Source: Pseudonocardia hierapolitana
Lineage (GTDB): Bacteria; Actinomycetota; Actinomycetes; Mycobacteriales; Pseudonocardiaceae
Reading direction: 5' to 3'
Length of the DNA: 64,000 bases
Assembly: GCF_007994075.1 (NCBI RefSeq)
Contig: NZ_VIWU01000001.1
Coordinates: forward strand, 8,184,001-8,248,000
Both the position numbers and the translations under genes were made by a program. Of this stretch, positions 24,941 to 34,361 are shown piece after piece; the stretch's first letter is position 1; each line of letters opens with the position of its first letter. Under the pieces are notes generated by a model. It was not told the origin of the DNA and ran no database searches. It saw nothing but the letters and a program-made list of their open reading frames with translations.

Positions 24941-25768
24941 ATGACCCGCCCACACCGCCGCCGGCGCACCCGCCGCACCAGTGAACCGCTGTCGATCTAC
25001 CAGCCGATCCACTTCGGGATCGACGAGAACGGGCTCCCTGTGGAGCCGACCCTCATGTATCGCAACTTGCTCATCGGAGGCGAACCGGGCTCCGGTAAGT
25101 CGTCCCTGCTGAACACGATCATCGCGCACGCCGCCCTGGCTTCGGATGTGAAGCTGTGGCTGTTCGACGGCAAGATCGTTGAACTGGGCCTGTGGAGGCA
25201 GGTCGCCGACGTGTTCGTCGGCAACAACATCCGCCATGCCCTGGACAAGCTCCGCGAGCTCCAGGCCGAGATGGACCTGCGTTACCGCCAGCTCGACGCC
25301 GTCAAGCGCCGCAAGATCGTCCACAGCGACGGTCTGGACACGATCTTGTGCGTGATCGACGAGATCGCCTACTTCACCGCCACCATCGGCACCAAGGAAG
25401 AGCAGGACGAGTTCCGCAACCTGGTCCGTGACCTCGTGGCTCGCGGGCGGGCCGCCGGAATCATCGTCGTTGGCGCCACCCAACGGCCGTCGGCGGACAT
25501 CATCCCCACCAGTCTGCGGGACCTGTTCGGGTTCCGGGTCGCCTTCCGCTGCACCACCGACTCCAGCTCGGACATCATCCTGTCCCAGGGCTGGGCCAAG
25601 GAAGGCTATTCCGCCAAGAACATCCGCCCGGAAGACATCGGTGTCGGATGGATCCTCGCCGAAGGTGGCCTCCCGCGCCGGTTCAAGGCCGCCTACCTGA
25701 CCGACGCGCAGATTGAAGCGGTCATCAGCACCGCGCTGCGTATTCGCGGCATCGATCCCGCCGCATAA
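24941..25768 (+). CDS. FtsK/SpoIIIE-type DNA translocase (TraB-like)
   Basis: A 275-residue ATPase corresponding to the motor domain of FtsK/TraB. Walker A is GEPGSGKSS (47-55) and Walker B LCVIDE (136-141), with the FtsK-type segment GIIVVGATQRPSADIIP after it. In AICE conjugation such a hexameric motor pumps double-stranded plasmid DNA into the recipient. It lacks the membrane helices and the winged-helix gamma domain of full FtsK, so it must work with other proteins, most likely the product of the gene before it. Confidence 0.88.
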   Translation: MTRPHRRRRTRRTSEPLSIYQPIHFGIDENGLPVEPTLMYRNLLIGGEPGSGKSSLLNTIIAHAALASDVKLWLFDGKIVELGLWRQVADVFVGNNIRHALDKLRELQAEMDLRYRQLDAVKRRKIVHSDGLDTILCVIDEIAYFTATIGTKEEQDEFRNLVRDLVARGRAAGIIVVGATQRPSADIIPTSLRDLFGFRVAFRCTTDSSSDIILSQGWAKEGYSAKNIRPEDIGVGWILAEGGLPRRFKAAYLTDAQIEAVISTALRIRGIDPAA

Positions 25769-25838
25769 ATACCTCGTCCCATCCGCAAGAACCACCCCGG
25801 ATAGCGACCGCTATTCGGATCACAGGAGGAGTCTGCCC

Positions 25839-25997
25839 ATGTTCACCCTGATCGTGACCGCACTCGTGGTCCTGGCCGTGCTCGGAACCCTCTTCCGGAT
25901 CGCCGACGCGACCACCACCAATTCCGTGACCACCTCACAGCCTCCCAGAACTGCTGAGACGCTCCGACCCTCTGCTCACCTGCGGGGCATCCGGTGA
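25839..25997 (+). CDS. small single-span membrane protein (Spd-like)
   Basis: A 52-residue protein with one N-terminal membrane segment (MFTLIVTALVVLAVLGTLF) and a hydrophilic tail. AGGAGGA is well placed before the ATG. Small hydrophobic Spd proteins, needed for spread within the recipient mycelium, often follow the tra gene; this one could be such a protein. It overlaps the next gene by GTGA. Confidence 0.55.
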   Translation: MFTLIVTALVVLAVLGTLFRIADATTTNSVTTSQPPRTAETLRPSAHLRGIR

Positions 25998-26326
25998 GTG
26001 TCTCGACTGTCAACCCAGCCTTGACACCAGATCGGCCTAACCGGCCTCGTCCTACTCGCACCACCCGGCACCGCCGGAACGTGGTGGAGAACGACGACTA
26101 CGCCGCCTTTGTCCGCCGCGTCATCACCGCCTACGGCCGACGCATTGCCAGCGGCGACATCGAAGGCCTGACCACCCTCGCTGAGCTTGGCCACCAGCTC
26201 GACGACGTGCTCGAACACGCCATCCTCGGGCTCCGCGACTCCGGGTTCTCCTGGAACGACATCGCCACCCGCCTCGGCATCTCACGCCAGGCCGCCCACC
26301 AGCACTGGGGAGGCGACCAGCCATGA
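25994..26326 (+). CDS. small helix-turn-helix protein
   Basis: A 110-residue protein whose C-terminus, LRDSGFSWNDIATRLGISRQAAHQHWG, is a helix-turn-helix of the sigma-region-4/ECF-like kind. The N-terminus is basic and disordered, the middle helical. It is probably a DNA-binding regulator of the element. The start is GTG overlapping the previous stop; the end overlaps the next gene by ATGA. Confidence 0.65.
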   Translation: MSVSTVNPALTPDRPNRPRPTRTTRHRRNVVENDDYAAFVRRVITAYGRRIASGDIEGLTTLAELGHQLDDVLEHAILGLRDSGFSWNDIATRLGISRQAAHQHWGGDQP

Positions 26327-26592
26327 CCACTTTTGATCAGACCGAACTCGCTGTCTGCGTGGTGTGTCTGCACCTGCTGGCCAATGGCGAGTTCAACGAC
26401 GGCACCGACGCCGCCCAGACCGCGGTCACGGGCATGTATCGCATTTGGGGCTTCAACGTCCGCCACCTGAGCGCCGATGGCGCCGAGCTCGGATTCAGCA
26501 CCTGGCCCTGTGAGGGCTGCGGCGACACCGACCACGGCGATCGCTACCGCGCCTTCGCCCTCATCCCGACCCGGAGAGGTGACCAGGCATGA
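26323..26592 (+). CDS. small Cys-containing protein, unknown function
   Basis: An 89-residue protein with CVVC near the start and CEGCGDTDHGDRY near the end, which together could bind a metal ion. Similar small proteins (ELAVCVVCLHLLANGEFND) recur in actinomycete AICEs and phages, but I know no function. Translationally coupled on both sides (ATGA). Confidence 0.6.
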   Translation: MTTFDQTELAVCVVCLHLLANGEFNDGTDAAQTAVTGMYRIWGFNVRHLSADGAELGFSTWPCEGCGDTDHGDRYRAFALIPTRRGDQA

Positions 26593-26873
26593 CCGCCCCG
26601 CAATACATCCATGACGACTACCTCCAGCACAACCTCATGCTGGTGCGCACTGGCCGCAAATCACGGGCACCCGGCATCCGCCGCTGCCCCGACTGCACCG
26701 AGCCATTCATCAACGACCACACCGGCCTCCCACACTGCCCGAACTGCCGCACCGGGCACCGCCGGTCCTGCAAAGGCTGCCGACAGCTCATCACCAACAC
26801 CACCGAAGGCGACCGGTACTGCCTGTCCTGCCAAAACCAGCCCACCCTGTTCGGAACGGAGTACACGCCATGA
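26589..26873 (+). CDS. small zinc-ribbon-like protein
   Basis: A 94-residue protein with four CxxC knuckles: CPDC, CPNC, CKGC and CLSC. These can form two zinc ribbons. The rest is basic and short. A role in nucleic-acid binding is likely but unproven. Coupled by ATGA overlaps to its neighbours. Confidence 0.6.
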   Translation: MTAPQYIHDDYLQHNLMLVRTGRKSRAPGIRRCPDCTEPFINDHTGLPHCPNCRTGHRRSCKGCRQLITNTTEGDRYCLSCQNQPTLFGTEYTP

Positions 26874-27064
26874 CCGACACCAAGTCGCGGATGCTGATCT
26901 GTTCGGAATGCTACGAACCCGCCCTGTTGAAATCACCCCGGGAATGGACCCCAGCATGGGGACCCCTACCGCCCTACTCCCACTGGGACGGCGACCCGCT
27001 CTGCGCGGTCATGACCCGCGACGGCTACCGCTCCGCCGAACCCAAGCTCGTGGAGCTGCCATGA
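26870..27064 (+). CDS. small AICE protein, unknown function
   Basis: A 64-residue protein with one CxxC (ICSECYEPA) and a conserved-looking core PPYSHWDGDPLC, which resembles small AICE/plasmid proteins of unknown role. Start and stop overlap the neighbouring genes by ATGA, which supports it as a real gene. Confidence 0.55.
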   Translation: MTDTKSRMLICSECYEPALLKSPREWTPAWGPLPPYSHWDGDPLCAVMTRDGYRSAEPKLVELP

Positions 27065-27432
27065 GCATCGAACACGCCCGCTGCTACATCGTCACCTGCG
27101 ACACCTGCCACACCACGTTCGACGAAACCGGCGCCGACTACGTCGTCCACTTCGACACCCCTGATGAGGCCATCAGCTACATCACCGAACACGGCTGGAC
27201 CCTCACCGACACCGGCGAACCACGCTGCCACCGCTGCACCGCCGCCATCCACTGTGCTCGCGACGGGCACGACTACAGCCCCTGGCACCCCTGCGCCTGC
27301 CACGGCCGCGTCCCGGATCACGCCCTCTACGGCTGCGGACTGTTCCGCTACTGCCACGACTGTGATCACCACGAAACCGCCACCCTCGCAGACCTACCGA
27401 CGGTCGAAGAGCCACACACCTTCGGTCGTTGA
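27061..27432 (+). CDS. small Cys/His-rich protein, unknown function
   Basis: A 123-residue protein with CDTC, CHRC, CACH and CHDC motifs, enough for two zinc sites. Between them is DEAISYITEHGWTL. It ends the chain of overlapping genes. Function unknown; by context it is an accessory factor for transfer or replication. Confidence 0.58.
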   Translation: MSIEHARCYIVTCDTCHTTFDETGADYVVHFDTPDEAISYITEHGWTLTDTGEPRCHRCTAAIHCARDGHDYSPWHPCACHGRVPDHALYGCGLFRYCHDCDHHETATLADLPTVEEPHTFGR

Positions 27433-27536
27433 CGGCGACCCCCATCCCCGGCCCACCCCTACACGTTCGCGTGACCAGGGAGTCCGGGGGTGGTGGTGAC
27501 CGCCAACCACCACACCACCAGCAAGGAGAACCCGCC

Positions 27537-27878
27537 ATGACCACCGCCCTCGACAGCCCCGCCCCCTCCAGCACCACCGCCGTCACCGGAGTGCCGAACG
27601 CCCGCGGGGAGGCCGCGTTCCTGCGCGCCGAGACCTACAGCCTCACCGCCCGCGAGATCGTCTACGCCCTGGCCGCGCATCTGACCTACTTCGGCGACAC
27701 CCTCGCCATCCAGGTGGTCGACCCCCTCACGGCGATCGACGCGCACATGCGGTTCAACGGCGACCTCACCGCCTGGACCCGCGGCCGCACCCCTGCCGAC
27801 GTGGCCGCCGTCCGGGCCCGCGCCGAGCAGATCGCCCGCGACTACTTCGGCACCTACTTCCCCGCCATCCCCTGGTAG
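27537..27878 (+). CDS. small protein before rep, unknown function
   Basis: A 113-residue protein with a Ser/Thr/Pro-rich N-terminal tail and a helical core TAREIVYALAAHLTYFGDTL. AAGGAG lies before the ATG. Its stop is 6 bp upstream of the rep start, so it is probably co-expressed with rep. No known family recognised. Confidence 0.6.
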   Translation: MTTALDSPAPSSTTAVTGVPNARGEAAFLRAETYSLTAREIVYALAAHLTYFGDTLAIQVVDPLTAIDAHMRFNGDLTAWTRGRTPADVAAVRARAEQIARDYFGTYFPAIPW

Positions 27879-27884
27879 CCGCCC

Positions 27885-29378
<1,494 letters not shown>

Positions 29379-29415
29379 CCCCTCACCCACCCCACGAATC
29401 AGGAGCAAGGAACCC

Positions 29416-29604
29416 ATGGAACGCGTACTACTGACCGCCGAGGAGGTCGCCGAAGCCCTCCACATCGGCCGTTGCACCGTCTACGACCTGATCCGCAACG
29501 GACAACTCCGATCCTTCAAGATCGGCAAGCTCCGCCGCATCCCCGTCGACGCCGTCCACGAGTACGCCCGCCGCATGCTCGACGAGGAAGGCAACGTGGC
29601 ATGA
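29416..29604 (+). CDS. xis: excisionase (Xis), helix-turn-helix type
   Basis: A 62-residue MerR-like winged-helix protein of the excisionase family (LLTAEEVAEALHIGRCTVYDLIRNG then SFKIGKLRRIP). It bends DNA at attL/attR and turns the integrase towards excision. Its stop overlaps the integrase start by ATGA (29601-29604), so both are made together. GGAGCAAGGA precedes the ATG. Confidence 0.88.
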   Translation: MERVLLTAEEVAEALHIGRCTVYDLIRNGQLRSFKIGKLRRIPVDAVHEYARRMLDEEGNVA

Positions 29605-30728
29605 GCGGCCGCAACATCAACGGCGAGGGCAGCGTCTACCAACGCAAGGATGGACGGTGGGTCGCCGCCGCCTACGTGCCCGTTGTCGGTGGGAGCGTCC
29701 GCCGGCAAGCCCTCTACGCCAAGACTCGTGCTGAGGCGAGCAAGAAGCTCCGCGAGCTGCTGGACCGAGCCGAGAAGCACATCCCGGTGGCTCCCACGAG
29801 CCTGACTGTGGCGGGCTACCTCGACGAGTGGTTGATCCACGTCAGGCAGCACGTGCGGGCGACGACCTGGGAGGCGTACGAGCGCAATGTTCGGCTCTAC
29901 CTCATACCTCGCATCGGCAGGAAGAAGCTCACCCGGCTCACAGTGCGTGATGTGCGGCTGATGATCGACGCTCTACGGGCAGAGGGCATTGGGGCCCGCA
30001 CGATCCAGTATGTGCACGCCACCTTGCGGGCTGCTCTCGAACACGCCTATCGGGAGGAGTTGGTCAGTCGCAACGTAGCCAAGCTCGTCCGGGTCGAGCG
30101 ACCGAAGCCGGCGCCCAAGAAGCCGCTCACCATCGAAGAGGCACGCAAGCTCCTCGACGGCACGACTGATGATCGGTTGCACGCGCTGTGGGTACTGCTG
30201 CTCATGCTCGGTCTGCGTCGTAGTGAGGCGTGCGGGTTGCGCTGGGAGCACATCGACTTCGTCGCCCGCACGCTGCAGATCGTCCAGACCGTTCAGCGGG
30301 TGGACGGAAAGCTCCGGGAGTTGCCCACGAAGACCCGACGCTCGAACCGTACGGTGCCCCTGCCACCGCGAGTGCTCTTCGCCCTTGCCCGGCACCATCG
30401 CCACTTGCAGGAGCGCTACGGGGCTCCGGGCCGACCTTGGCCACCAGAGGGGTACGTCTTCGGTACACGCCATGGGACTCCGCTGGATCCTCGGAACCTG
30501 ACCCGCATGTGGAGCGAACTGTGCGCCGACCATGGCATCCGCGTTGTGCCCCTGCACGGCCTCCGCCACACCTGCGTGAGCTTGTTGCTCGCGCTCGGCG
30601 TACACCCGCGGATCGTGATGGAGATCGTTGGTCACAGCGCCATGGAGATGACCATGAACGTCTATGGCCACGTGAACCTGGAGGCTCAGCGCAGCGCGCT
30701 CGACCACCTCGACGAGCAGCTCTCATGA
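29601..30728 (+). CDS. int: tyrosine site-specific integrase
   Basis: A 375-residue tyrosine recombinase. The N-terminal arm-binding domain (GEGSVYQRKDGRWVAAAYV) precedes the core-binding domain (about 65-160), then the catalytic domain with Arg206, Lys244, His319-x-x-Arg322, His345 and Tyr355, all present. It inserts the excised element at a single site sharing the 18-bp core and, with Xis, removes it. The gene ends about 90 bp from attR. Confidence 0.93.
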   Translation: MSGRNINGEGSVYQRKDGRWVAAAYVPVVGGSVRRQALYAKTRAEASKKLRELLDRAEKHIPVAPTSLTVAGYLDEWLIHVRQHVRATTWEAYERNVRLYLIPRIGRKKLTRLTVRDVRLMIDALRAEGIGARTIQYVHATLRAALEHAYREELVSRNVAKLVRVERPKPAPKKPLTIEEARKLLDGTTDDRLHALWVLLLMLGLRRSEACGLRWEHIDFVARTLQIVQTVQRVDGKLRELPTKTRRSNRTVPLPPRVLFALARHHRHLQERYGAPGRPWPPEGYVFGTRHGTPLDPRNLTRMWSELCADHGIRVVPLHGLRHTCVSLLLALGVHPRIVMEIVGHSAMEMTMNVYGHVNLEAQRSALDHLDEQLS

Positions 30729-30736
30729 GGGCCGTT

Positions 30737-30757
30737 GCTGTCAGCGGGAGCTGTCAA
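30737..30757 (+). repeat. GCTGTCA repeats, candidate integrase arm sites (right)
   Basis: Two GCTGTCA units at 30737 and 30750, the second as GCTGTCAA, match the left-end cluster at 16880-16900, including the preceding CCGTT. They start 9 bp after the integrase stop. Confidence 0.55.
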
Positions 30758-30820
30758 AGCGGGACAAGCGCACTGAGCAGGGCTGTGACCTGGCGTTCCC
30801 GAACGAAACCGAACGCCGAA

Positions 30821-30838
30821 ACCCCCTGACCGTAGATC
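30821..30838 (+). other. attR core, right end of the element
   Basis: Second copy of the 18-bp direct repeat. It forms the left half of the hairpin ACCCCCTGA-CCGTAGA-TCAGGGGGT (30821-30845), 16 bp beyond the stop of the convergent MFS gene, so it may also serve as a transcription terminator. Confidence 0.85.
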
Positions 30839-30860
30839 AGGGGGTGTCGACCGGCTGCCG

Positions 30861-32285
30861 TCATGCCGCGGCGGCGAGCTCCCGGCCCTCGTGCTCCGCG
30901 GCCGGCTCGACGGGCGCCTCCTGCTCCGCGCCCTCCAGGTAGTGGCGCGAGAGGCGCCGGTAGTGGCGGCTGGTGAACGCCACCAGCGTGAGCACCAGAC
31001 CGAGGATGCCCGCGATGGTGAACAGCAGCGCGAGGCCGCGTTCGGGTCCGGTGCCGAACCACGGGCCCAGCAGCTGGGCACCCGCGCCGGTGGTCATGAA
31101 CGGCACGAACACGAACTGCGCGAGCGGGCTGATCAGGAACGCGGTCAGCGGCGACGCGGCCTGCTCCACGCTCTGCGCGAACCCGAACACCCGGCCCTGC
31201 CGTTCGAAGGGCACGACCTTCTGCAGCACGGTCTGCTCGGAGGCCTCGGCGTAGGGCACGACGCACAGGTAGATGAAGAACCCGACCGCGAGCAGGACGA
31301 TCGAGGACCGCAGGGCGAAGACGCTGCAGACGCCCCAGAGCACGAGGTTGGCCAGCAGCAGGGTCCTCAGCGGGTTCCTGCCGAGCCCTCGCTTGCTGAT
31401 GAGGAGGCCACCGATGATGAACCCCGTGCTCAGCACACCGAAGAGCAAGCCCCACACCTCGACCGACACCAGCGACAGACCGTAGGGGTCCGCCAGCGCC
31501 ATGAGGATCCCGCCGAGGAAGTTGTTGATCGTCGAGAACGCGATCAGGGCGAGCAGGCCGGGCACCGCGGCGACGAGCGCGATGGTGCCGCGCAGGTCGG
31601 TGCGGTGCGACTCGCCCGCGTTCCGCACGGCGCGCAGCTCGGGGATCGACAGCGTCGCGAGGTGCACGATCGCGGCGGCGGTGAGGGTGAGCGCCACGAG
31701 GATCACCGACAGCATGCCCGAAAGCCCGATCAGCAGGCCGCTGATCACCGAGGTCACGAGGAACGAGACCCCCGTGGTGGTCCCGACCATCCCGTTGGCG
31801 CGGTCCCGCTCGGGCTCGGGCACCAGCAGCGTGACGACCGTGGACATCGCGATGCCGCGGATGTTGCCGACGATCACCCCGCTCATCAGCAGCAGGACGA
31901 GGCCCCAGAGGACCGGGCTCGTGGGGTCGCGGAAGGTCTCCGGCCCGGCGGCGAGATAGACGACGAGGCTCGCCGCGTACAGCGCCAGCGACACGGCGCT
32001 CGACCCGAGCATCACGTTCCGCTTGCGGTAGCGGTCGACGAGTCCGCCGAACCACACCCCCGAGAGCGCGGTGAGGCCGAGGAACATCCCGGCGATCACG
32101 CCGGTGGCGAACACGGAGCGCGTCTCGAGGTAGACCCAGAACGTCACCGCGAACCACACGGTGGCGTTGACGACGGACGCCACGAGGGTGTTGGCCAGGG
32201 CGTGGTGGAAGGTGCGGCGGTGCGCTGCGGGGGCGCTGCTCGTGGCGGTCATGCCGATGAGACCACCCGGAGCCGCGGAACTCAT
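30861..32285 (-). CDS. MFS transporter, antibiotic-efflux type
   Basis: A 474-residue permease with about 12 membrane helices and the MFS loop motif GLVDRYRKRNVML (about residues 77-89). The fold resembles macrolide or enterobactin exporters of the MFS_3 group. ATG 32285 overlaps the stop of the CGNR regulator gene by ATGA; ATG 32252 is an alternative start. The protein is probably a drug exporter controlled by that regulator. Before the AICE integrated, the amidohydrolase now at 15293-16759 followed it on the same strand about 50 bp downstream. Confidence 0.85.
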   Translation of the reverse strand: MSSAAPGGLIGMTATSSAPAAHRRTFHHALANTLVASVVNATVWFAVTFWVYLETRSVFATGVIAGMFLGLTALSGVWFGGLVDRYRKRNVMLGSSAVSLALYAASLVVYLAAGPETFRDPTSPVLWGLVLLLMSGVIVGNIRGIAMSTVVTLLVPEPERDRANGMVGTTTGVSFLVTSVISGLLIGLSGMLSVILVALTLTAAAIVHLATLSIPELRAVRNAGESHRTDLRGTIALVAAVPGLLALIAFSTINNFLGGILMALADPYGLSLVSVEVWGLLFGVLSTGFIIGGLLISKRGLGRNPLRTLLLANLVLWGVCSVFALRSSIVLLAVGFFIYLCVVPYAEASEQTVLQKVVPFERQGRVFGFAQSVEQAASPLTAFLISPLAQFVFVPFMTTGAGAQLLGPWFGTGPERGLALLFTIAGILGLVLTLVAFTSRHYRRLSRHYLEGAEQEAPVEPAAEHEGRELAAAA

Positions 32286-32869
32286 CGGTCGCGCCGCGCC
32301 CGGTGCCGGTCGTAGTGGCGGGCCACCCGCGCCCGGTTGCCGCAGCCAGCCGAGCACCACCCGCGCCGGGGGTGGTCCTTCAGGTAGTACAGGACGCAGC
32401 CCGGGCCCCCGCAGGCCCGCAGCAGCCCGGCCTCCTCGCCGGTGAACAGCCGGGCCGCCGCGAGCGCGAGCTCGGCGCGGGAGCGGTCGGCGTCCCGCGG
32501 GCCGGGGTGCCACCTGAGCGCGAGGCCGCCGCCGTCCGGCACAAGGGCCGGGGTGCAGGACGCGGTGTCCGCGTTGAGGCCGGCGAGCGCGGAGGCGAGG
32601 TCGCCAGAGCCTGCGGTCGCCGCAGGCCGGTCGTCCCCGGTGACGTGCGCCGCGATCCGGCGCATCGCGTCCCGGAGCCGCCGGAACGCGGCGAGGTCGT
32701 CGGGTCCGGCCTCGTCCGCGCCGGCGAGGCCAGTCCGCAGCAGCCACTCCCGCAGCCCGTCGACGGTCTCCAGGTCGTCGTGGAGGGCGTGCCGATCGGC
32801 CCACACGGTGTTCATGAGCCGGACCGGCAGCGGCTCGTCCGGCAGCAGGTCGGCGATCTCGGAGCGCAC
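32282..32869 (-). CDS. CGNR zinc-finger regulator with ABATE domain
   Basis: A 195-residue protein with an N-terminal ABATE domain (LMNTVWADR...LREWLLRTG) and a C-terminal CGNR-type zinc finger: CGGPGCVLYYLKD, WCSAGCGNRARVARHY. Proteins of this kind are putative stress-linked transcription factors. It is coupled to the MFS gene and divergent from a VOC protein gene; the 94-bp gap holds repeated CATTAG motifs that may be its sites. Start is GTG. Confidence 0.85.
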   Translation of the reverse strand: MRSEIADLLPDEPLPVRLMNTVWADRHALHDDLETVDGLREWLLRTGLAGADEAGPDDLAAFRRLRDAMRRIAAHVTGDDRPAATAGSGDLASALAGLNADTASCTPALVPDGGGLALRWHPGPRDADRSRAELALAAARLFTGEEAGLLRACGGPGCVLYYLKDHPRRGWCSAGCGNRARVARHYDRHRARRDR

Positions 32870-32878
32870 ACGGCAACT

Positions 32879-32956
32879 CTAATGGAAAGACCGCTTGACA
32901 GCATTAGGCGCGCCATGATCTGCTCTCTAACGGCAACAGGGCCTACAACCATTAGG
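32879..32956. promoter_or_regulatory. CCATTAG repeats and promoter in a divergent gap
   Basis: CTAATGG at 32879-32885, GCATTAGG at 32901-32908 and CCATTAGG at 32949-32956 form an outer inverted pair and a middle copy. A TTGACA at 32895-32900 is a good -35 box, though no fitting -10 is clear. The motif probably serves the CGNR regulator. Confidence 0.5.
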
Positions 32957-32963
32957 AGCTACC

Positions 32964-33407
32964 ATGACCTTCAAGACCGGGCACGTCGCGCTGAACGTCA
33001 CCGACCTGGCACGCTCGACCGCCTTCTACCGCACGGTCTTCTCGTTCGACGTCCTCGGCGAGCGCACCGACGGCGAGCAGCGTTTCGCGCTCCTGGGCCA
33101 GGACGGCGCGCTCGTGCTCGCCCTCTGGCAGCAGAGCGCCGGCACGTTCGCCACCGACCGCCCCGGGCTGCACCACCTGTCGTTCGAGGTGGCGGACATC
33201 GAGGCCGTGCGCCGGGCGGAGGCGGTGCTGCGCGAGCTGGACGTCACCTTCGCCTACGACGGGATCGTCCCGCACGGCGAGGGCGCATCCTCCGGAGGTG
33301 TCTTCTTCACCGACCCGGACGGGGTCCGGCTCGAGATCTACGCCCCGAGCGGCGCGGAGGGCGCACCCGCCCCCACTCCGGGCGCCCCCACCTGCGGGTT
33401 CTTCTGA
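32964..33407 (+). CDS. VOC-family protein (glyoxalase/bleomycin resistance fold)
   Basis: A 147-residue vicinal oxygen chelate protein with two beta-alpha-beta-beta-beta modules: HVALNVTDLARSTAFYRTVFSF and HHLSFEVADIEAVRRAEA, ending GVFFTDPDGVRLEIYAP. His6, His73 and Glu near 132 (VRLEIY) would form the metal site. Whether it is a lyase, dioxygenase or binding protein is not clear. AGGAG precedes the ATG. It is probably co-transcribed with the next gene (31 bp gap). Confidence 0.82.
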   Translation: MTFKTGHVALNVTDLARSTAFYRTVFSFDVLGERTDGEQRFALLGQDGALVLALWQQSAGTFATDRPGLHHLSFEVADIEAVRRAEAVLRELDVTFAYDGIVPHGEGASSGGVFFTDPDGVRLEIYAPSGAEGAPAPTPGAPTCGFF

Positions 33408-33438
33408 TCGACGCCTGCGACACGACGAGGAGGACGCC

Positions 33439-34350
33439 ATGGAGCACCGAGGCGAACGGACCGTGCAACGCCGGGCGGGTTTCCCGGACCGGCCGTGGGG
33501 ATCGGCGCGGGTCGGGGCGGCCGTACCGGGCGTCGCCGCCGAGTTCCTGGGCCGTCAGCGACTGGTGGTGATCGGGGCGGCCACGCCGGACGGGTCGGTC
33601 TGGGCGGCGCCGCTGACCGGCGAACCGGGCTTCGTGACGGCGCCGGACGATCGCACCGTGGTCGCGCGGCGCACCCCCACACCCGGTGACCCGCTCGCCG
33701 AGGTGTTCGACACCGAGCACGACGTCGGGATGCTGGCGATCGAGCCCGCCAGCAGGCGCCGGATGCGGATCAACGGTCGCGCCCGCCAGGTGGGCGACCG
33801 TCTCGTCGTGCACACCGAGCAGGTGTACGCCAACTGCCCCAAGTACATCCAGGCGCGGGACGTCGCCACCGTCACGCCGGCCGCGCCCGGCGCCGCCGTG
33901 CGGTCCGACCACCTCTCCCCCGGTCAGCTGGCCTGGATCACCGGGGCCGACACGTTCTTCGTCGCGACGCACGCCGCAGGGATGGGAGCCGACGCGTCCC
34001 ACCGCGGGGGGAGCCCGGGGTTCGTGACGGTCACCGGCGACCGGCAGCTCACCTGGCCCGACTACATGGGCAACTCGATGTACATGACCCTCGGCAACCT
34101 CGAGCTCGACCCCCGCGCCGGGCTGCTGTTCCTCGACTGGGAGCGCGGCCGGTCCCTGATGGTCACCGGCCGAGCCTCCGTCGACTGGGACCCGGAGCGC
34201 GCCGAGCGCGTCCCCGGGGCGCAGCGCCTCGTCGATTTCGCCGTGGACCGGGTCGTCCAGCTCGACGGCGCCGTGCCGCTGCGGTGGACGGCCCCCGAGT
34301 ACTCGCGGTTCAACCCGGGCACCGGCGAGCCCCAGGAGATCGGGGCCTGA
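33439..34350 (+). CDS. pyridoxamine 5'-phosphate oxidase-family protein
   Basis: A 303-residue protein with a split-barrel flavin-binding fold. The N-terminal half contains FLGRQRLVVIGAATPDGSVWAAPLTGEPGFV and the second half TFFVATHAAGMGADASHRGGSPGFV with YMGNSMYMTLGNLELDP, so it holds two related barrels, as in the large PNPOx-like actinobacterial proteins. It probably binds FMN, F420 or haem; the substrate is unknown. GAGGAGGAC precedes the ATG. Confidence 0.78.
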   Translation: MEHRGERTVQRRAGFPDRPWGSARVGAAVPGVAAEFLGRQRLVVIGAATPDGSVWAAPLTGEPGFVTAPDDRTVVARRTPTPGDPLAEVFDTEHDVGMLAIEPASRRRMRINGRARQVGDRLVVHTEQVYANCPKYIQARDVATVTPAAPGAAVRSDHLSPGQLAWITGADTFFVATHAAGMGADASHRGGSPGFVTVTGDRQLTWPDYMGNSMYMTLGNLELDPRAGLLFLDWERGRSLMVTGRASVDWDPERAERVPGAQRLVDFAVDRVVQLDGAVPLRWTAPEYSRFNPGTGEPQEIGA

Positions 34351-34361
34351 GTTGGACCAGC

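Noticed and set aside
24137..25795. 552-codon minus-strand frame across the pump genes
   Set aside because: Antisense shadow of the FtsK-like gene, which has Walker motifs on the plus strand.
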